Source of the DNA: Pseudomonadota bacterium
GTDB lineage: Bacteria; Pseudomonadota; Alphaproteobacteria; Acetobacterales; Acetobacteraceae
Length of the DNA: 23,949 nucleotides
Direction: 5' to 3'
NCBI GenBank assembly: GCA_021808185.1
Contig: JAKBCB010000007.1
Coordinates: forward strand, 1 to 23,949
Shown: piece after piece, positions 21,801 to 23,949 of the stretch
Position numbering within the stretch: the first letter of the stretch is position 1
How the letters are laid out: the number at the start of each line of letters is the position of its first letter
Position numbers and translations under genes: made by a program
The notes under the pieces: generated by a model
What the model saw: the letters and a program-made list of their open reading frames with translations, nothing else
Told to the model about the DNA's origin: nothing
Databases searched by the model: none

Positions 21801-23949
21801 GGCTGGCGGCGCCATCACCGGCTTCGGCGTCCTCTCCGGCCAGGCGGGTCTGGCCTTCGACATCGCCTCCCCGCTCAACAGCATCGGCACGCTCGGCGCC
21901 ATCACCGCCGGCACCGCGCTGACCGTGGTCAATGCCAGCGGGCTTGCGGTCGCGGGCGCGCTCAGCGCCGAGACGATCGGGCTGACCAGCACCGGGGATC
22001 TCGGCCTGTCCGGCAGCCTGACCGGCACCACCGGCATCGCGCTGACCGCCGCCGGCGGGGCCAGCATCAGCCAGACCGGCGGCAGCCTGAGCACCGCCAC
22101 GCTCACCGCCGGGGCCGGTGGCTCGATCGACCTGTTCTCCACGCTCAATGCCATCGGCGCCGTCGCCGGGGCCAGCGCCGGCACGGGCGCGCTGCGTCTG
22201 GCCAATGGCGGCAACCTGACGCTGGAGAACACGCTTTCCGGCACCGGCGCCACCATCGAGGTCGCGGCCACCAACGATGTGCTCGCCCTCGGCAGCGGCG
22301 CCATCGTCGCCACGCTGAGCGCCCACGGCGGCGGCGCCGTCCTGCTGACCGCCGACCGCATCGCCGACATCGCGGGCGACAGCATCGCCGCCGGCACGGT
22401 GGCCATCGCGCCGTTCTCAGCCAACGCCGTCAGCCTCGCCGGCACGCCGGGCGCGTATCTGCTGCTCGACGCCACGCTGCTGAGCGAGATCGCCACCGGC
22501 ACGCTGGTGGTGGGCAGCACGACGAAGGCGAATGGCATTAGCCTTGACGGCCCGTTTACCCTGACCGGCACGCTGGATCTGCTGACCTCGGGCAACATCA
22601 CCGAACCAGGCGCGCCGCTCGCCGTCGGTACGCTGCTGGGGAATGCCGGCGGCAGCATCGCGCTGGGATCGACGCTGAACGCCATCGGCACGCTCGGCGA
22701 CATGCGGGCCGGCCCGTCGCTGCTGGTGGCCAACGGCTCGGCACTGGCGGTGAACGGCTCGCTCAATGCCGCCTCGGTCACGCTGAGCACGCTGACCGGC
22801 GATCTCACGCTCGCCGGTACCATCGCCGCCGGTACCGCCGTCTCGCTCACCGCCACCGCCGGCAACGTCTCGCAGGGCATGGGCGGCGCCATCACCGGGC
22901 TCGGCACGCTCGGCGGCCGGGCCGGTCTGGCCTTCGCTGTCGGCTCCTCGCGGAACGCCATCGGCACGATCGAGGGCATCTTCGCCGGCACCGCGCTGAC
23001 CGTGGTCAATGCCACTTCGCTCGCGGTCGCCGGCGCGATCAGCGCCAGCACGGTCGGGCTGACCACGACGGCGGGCGGCATCGTGCAGAGCGGCGGCGGC
23101 GTCATCGCGGCGACGCTGACCGGCAACAGCTTCGGCGCGTTCGCGCTGAGTTCCTCGCTGAACGCCATCGGCACGCTCGGCGACATCGCGGCCGGCACGT
23201 CGCTGCGGGTGGCGAACGGGTCCGCCCTGGCGGTGAACGGCTCGCTCAATGCCGCCTCGGTCACGCTGAGCACGCTGACCGGCGATCTCACGCTCGCCGG
23301 CACCATCGCCGCCGGCACCGCCACCTCGCTCACCGCCACCGCCGGCAACGTCTCGCAGGGCGCGAGCGGCGCCGTCACCGGGCTTGGCATGCTCGAGGGC
23401 CACGCCGCCCTGGGCTTCGCTGTCGGCTCCACGCTGAACAGCATCGGCACGCTCGGCAGCATCACCGCCGGCGGGGCGATCAGCGTGGTCAACACCACGT
23501 CGCTCGCCGTTACCGGCCCGATCAGCGCCGACACGGTCGGGCTGACCAGCACCGGCGATCTCGGCCTGTCCGGGCATCTGACCGGCACCACCAGCATCGT
23601 GCTCAGCGCCACCGGCACCGGCAGCATCGGCCAGACCGGCGGCGGCCTGACCACCGGGGCGCTCACCGCCGGGGCGGGCGGCTCCATCGACCTGTTCTCG
23701 ACGCTGAACGCCATCGGCACCGTCACCGGGGCCACCGCCGGCGGCGGCGCGCTGCGCCTGGCCAGCGCCGGCAACCTGACGCTGGAGACCACGCTGAGCG
23801 GCACCGGCGTCACCATCGAGGTCGCCGCCACCAACGATGTGCTCAGCCTCGGCAGCGGCGCCATCGCCGCCACGCTGAACGCCGGTGCCAGCGGCATCGC
23901 GCTGACCGCCGACCGGATCACCGACATCGCGGGCGACAGCCTCGCCGCC
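18841..23949 (+). CDS. Giant TpsA exoprotein, filamentous-haemagglutinin-like (3' truncated)
   Basis: The frame is open from ATG 18841 for 1703 codons to the window end, so the C-terminus is missing. An extended signal region of 62 residues ends ARA-Q. Two other in-frame ATGs are possible starts: 18859 has AAAAGG upstream, and 18928 would give a conventional signal peptide. Residues about 71-190 form the TPS secretion domain (haemagglutinin activity N-terminal family), with AINWNSFNVGAKQTVDF, RVVGPNPSQIAGRI and QVILINQDGVTFYKG. Beyond about 250 the protein is Gly/Ala/Thr/Ser-rich repeats with TLNAIGTLG-like cores, predicted to form a long beta-helix. Such proteins act as adhesins, haemagglutinins or contact-dependent inhibition toxins; which applies depends on the unseen C-terminus. 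No cysteine appears in the translated part. Confidence 0.93.
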   Translation, partial: MQKAAAMTHANAAPPIEAPSRKGKGGSPGMFSDAVRAGRARAGLLAGTAILAALAFAPQARAQPAPNARPLGGSVTAGAATIANTATTTTITQTTQRAAINWNSFNVGAKQTVDFVQPSPNAVALNRVVGPNPSQIAGRIDANGQVILINQDGVTFYKGAQVNTAGLVVSAAGMTDKNFMAGRMVFDQAAHPGARIDNAGTITVAQAGLAALVAPQVANSGVINAKLGHVVLAGAMTHTLDLYGDGLVAIDVTGQVTHGPGGGTALVTNSGTIMAEGGTVQLTARAADGVVQTLIDAGGSIAAPSRGSRTGTILVEGIGGNIAVSGNLLAQGTQAGTQGGKIQILPSGTASIAKGAVIDASGAAGGGTVALGTTLARATGGAKVKPTRTSRGVTLAAGARIAADATGAGNGGHVTVLSTDSTVMAGGISVRGGPGGGDGGFVEISGGTLGFSGVVDLSAPRGAAGTVLFDPGTLDIVAGANGTGADDSTLTRTGIIPSNLHGTNSTTTVSAGALESIGSGNILLQAQTLVDVQASVNFTTTGAVALQSFGSLVVEPTVTLNANTTAGLTLISGTAGTITLTGATLLAPTVSLQAGSGGISLGTAVISTALLGLTANSTGAVTQGAGSLDVTTLTGAVAGGVALGSTLNSIGTLDKISGGPSIGIAAGGAMTVYGPLIATNLTLSTATGDLTLAGDLIGPTSVALTASHGNVTQTAGLITTNSLSAHATGSLDLFSTLNTIGTLTGASAGAGVLRVADSGNLTVQNAVSGPNVTLEVATSGGTLALGGSGIATSLAATASGGTMLLTADRITDIAGDSIAAGTPPSTGSVTIAPYTATAISLGGTAGAYLLVDSQLLGAVSTGTLTVGSSITASAISVDGPIGVAGNLRLLTAGDITEPGGGITAATLLGHAGGSIALGSTLNAIATLGSMTAGPSLLVVNGSALTVNGPLDAAAVTLSTRGGDLTLAGTIAGASTVSLSAAGNVIEGAGGAITGFGVLSGQAGLAFDIASPLNSIGTLGAITAGTALTVVNASGLAVAGALSAETIGLTSTGDLGLSGSLTGTTGIALTAAGGASISQTGGSLSTATLTAGAGGSIDLFSTLNAIGAVAGASAGTGALRLANGGNLTLENTLSGTGATIEVAATNDVLALGSGAIVATLSAHGGGAVLLTADRIADIAGDSIAAGTVAIAPFSANAVSLAGTPGAYLLLDATLLSEIATGTLVVGSTTKANGISLDGPFTLTGTLDLLTSGNITEPGAPLAVGTLLGNAGGSIALGSTLNAIGTLGDMRAGPSLLVANGSALAVNGSLNAASVTLSTLTGDLTLAGTIAAGTAVSLTATAGNVSQGMGGAITGLGTLGGRAGLAFAVGSSRNAIGTIEGIFAGTALTVVNATSLAVAGAISASTVGLTTTAGGIVQSGGGVIAATLTGNSFGAFALSSSLNAIGTLGDIAAGTSLRVANGSALAVNGSLNAASVTLSTLTGDLTLAGTIAAGTATSLTATAGNVSQGASGAVTGLGMLEGHAALGFAVGSTLNSIGTLGSITAGGAISVVNTTSLAVTGPISADTVGLTSTGDLGLSGHLTGTTSIVLSATGTGSIGQTGGGLTTGALTAGAGGSIDLFSTLNAIGTVTGATAGGGALRLASAGNLTLETTLSGTGVTIEVAATNDVLSLGSGAIAATLNAGASGIALTADRITDIAGDSLAA
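21025..23949 (+). repeat. Long repeated module in TpsA (three copies)
   Basis: A module of about 90-100 residues opens with GS[IL]DLFSTLN and continues through LRLANGGNLTLENTLSG and TIEVAATNDVLALGSG to LLTADRITDIAGDSIAAG. It starts at 21025, 22120 and 23680 and the last copy is cut by the window end. Copy spacing is 1095 and 1560 bases, both whole codons. The second and third are much more alike than either is to the first. Confidence 0.85.
22744..23300 (+). repeat. Pair of identical 74-bp blocks within a 483-bp repeat of TpsA
   Basis: Bases 22744-22817 and 23227-23300 are identical over 74 positions, and similarity continues for about 60 bases further with few changes. The offset is 483 bases, exactly 161 codons. 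Identity at synonymous sites points to recent duplication or gene conversion rather than selection on protein alone. Confidence 0.85.

Noticed and set aside
18763..22326. Reverse-strand open frame of 1187 codons opposite the TpsA gene, and another at 21339-23927
   Set aside because: Both are shadows of the Gly/Ala/Thr repeat codons. The forward frame has a signal peptide and TPS domain and directly follows TpsB.

Overview
The window is very GC-rich, with strong third-position G/C bias and long spurious antisense open frames. It looks chromosomal and alphaproteobacterial. Gene content and REP-like CCAGGGGC/GCCCCTGG palindromes suggest Rhodospirillales, possibly Acetobacteraceae, but this is an inference because there is no rRNA or other marker gene. 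I saw no tRNA, rRNA, CRISPR array, insertion sequence or integrase.

Region 1 (1-13467) is the main part of a type VI secretion system (T6SS). A truncated gene ends at 338. A short reverse-strand gene follows (360-908), encoding a cryptic OmpA-like domain. A tightly packed forward operon then runs tagH (FHA scaffold), tssJ (outer-membrane lipoprotein), tssK (baseplate-membrane adaptor), tssL (with a C-terminal OmpA domain), tssM (IcmF ATPase-like), vgrG (spike), tssC (large sheath subunit) and hcp (tube). Gaps are -4 to 77 bases. TssJ, TssL and TssM would form the envelope complex, with TssK linking it to the baseplate. TssC and Hcp form sheath and tube, and VgrG plus the downstream PAAR protein form the puncturing tip. 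TssA, TssB, TssE, TssF, TssG and ClpV are not in the window and must lie elsewhere, probably upstream.

Region 2 (13468-16349) is the accessory part. A double-hairpin terminator separates hcp from a convergent gene of unknown function (13530-14654), which is divergent from a PAAR-tip gene. The PAAR gene is followed after 6 bases by a SAM-dependent methyltransferase gene with a zinc-ribbon-like N-terminus. These are the best candidates for undescribed T6SS cargo or accessory functions.

Region 3 (16350-23949) holds a reverse-strand DUF4337 membrane protein. Divergent from it is a two-partner secretion locus: a TpsB (FhaC/ShlB-type) outer-membrane transporter whose stop codon overlaps the start of a giant TpsA (filamentous-haemagglutinin-like) exoprotein. 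The TpsA gene runs off the window after 1703 codons and is built from long, partly near-identical internal repeats. The window therefore joins a contact-dependent injection machine to a contact-dependent adhesin or toxin-type secretion system.
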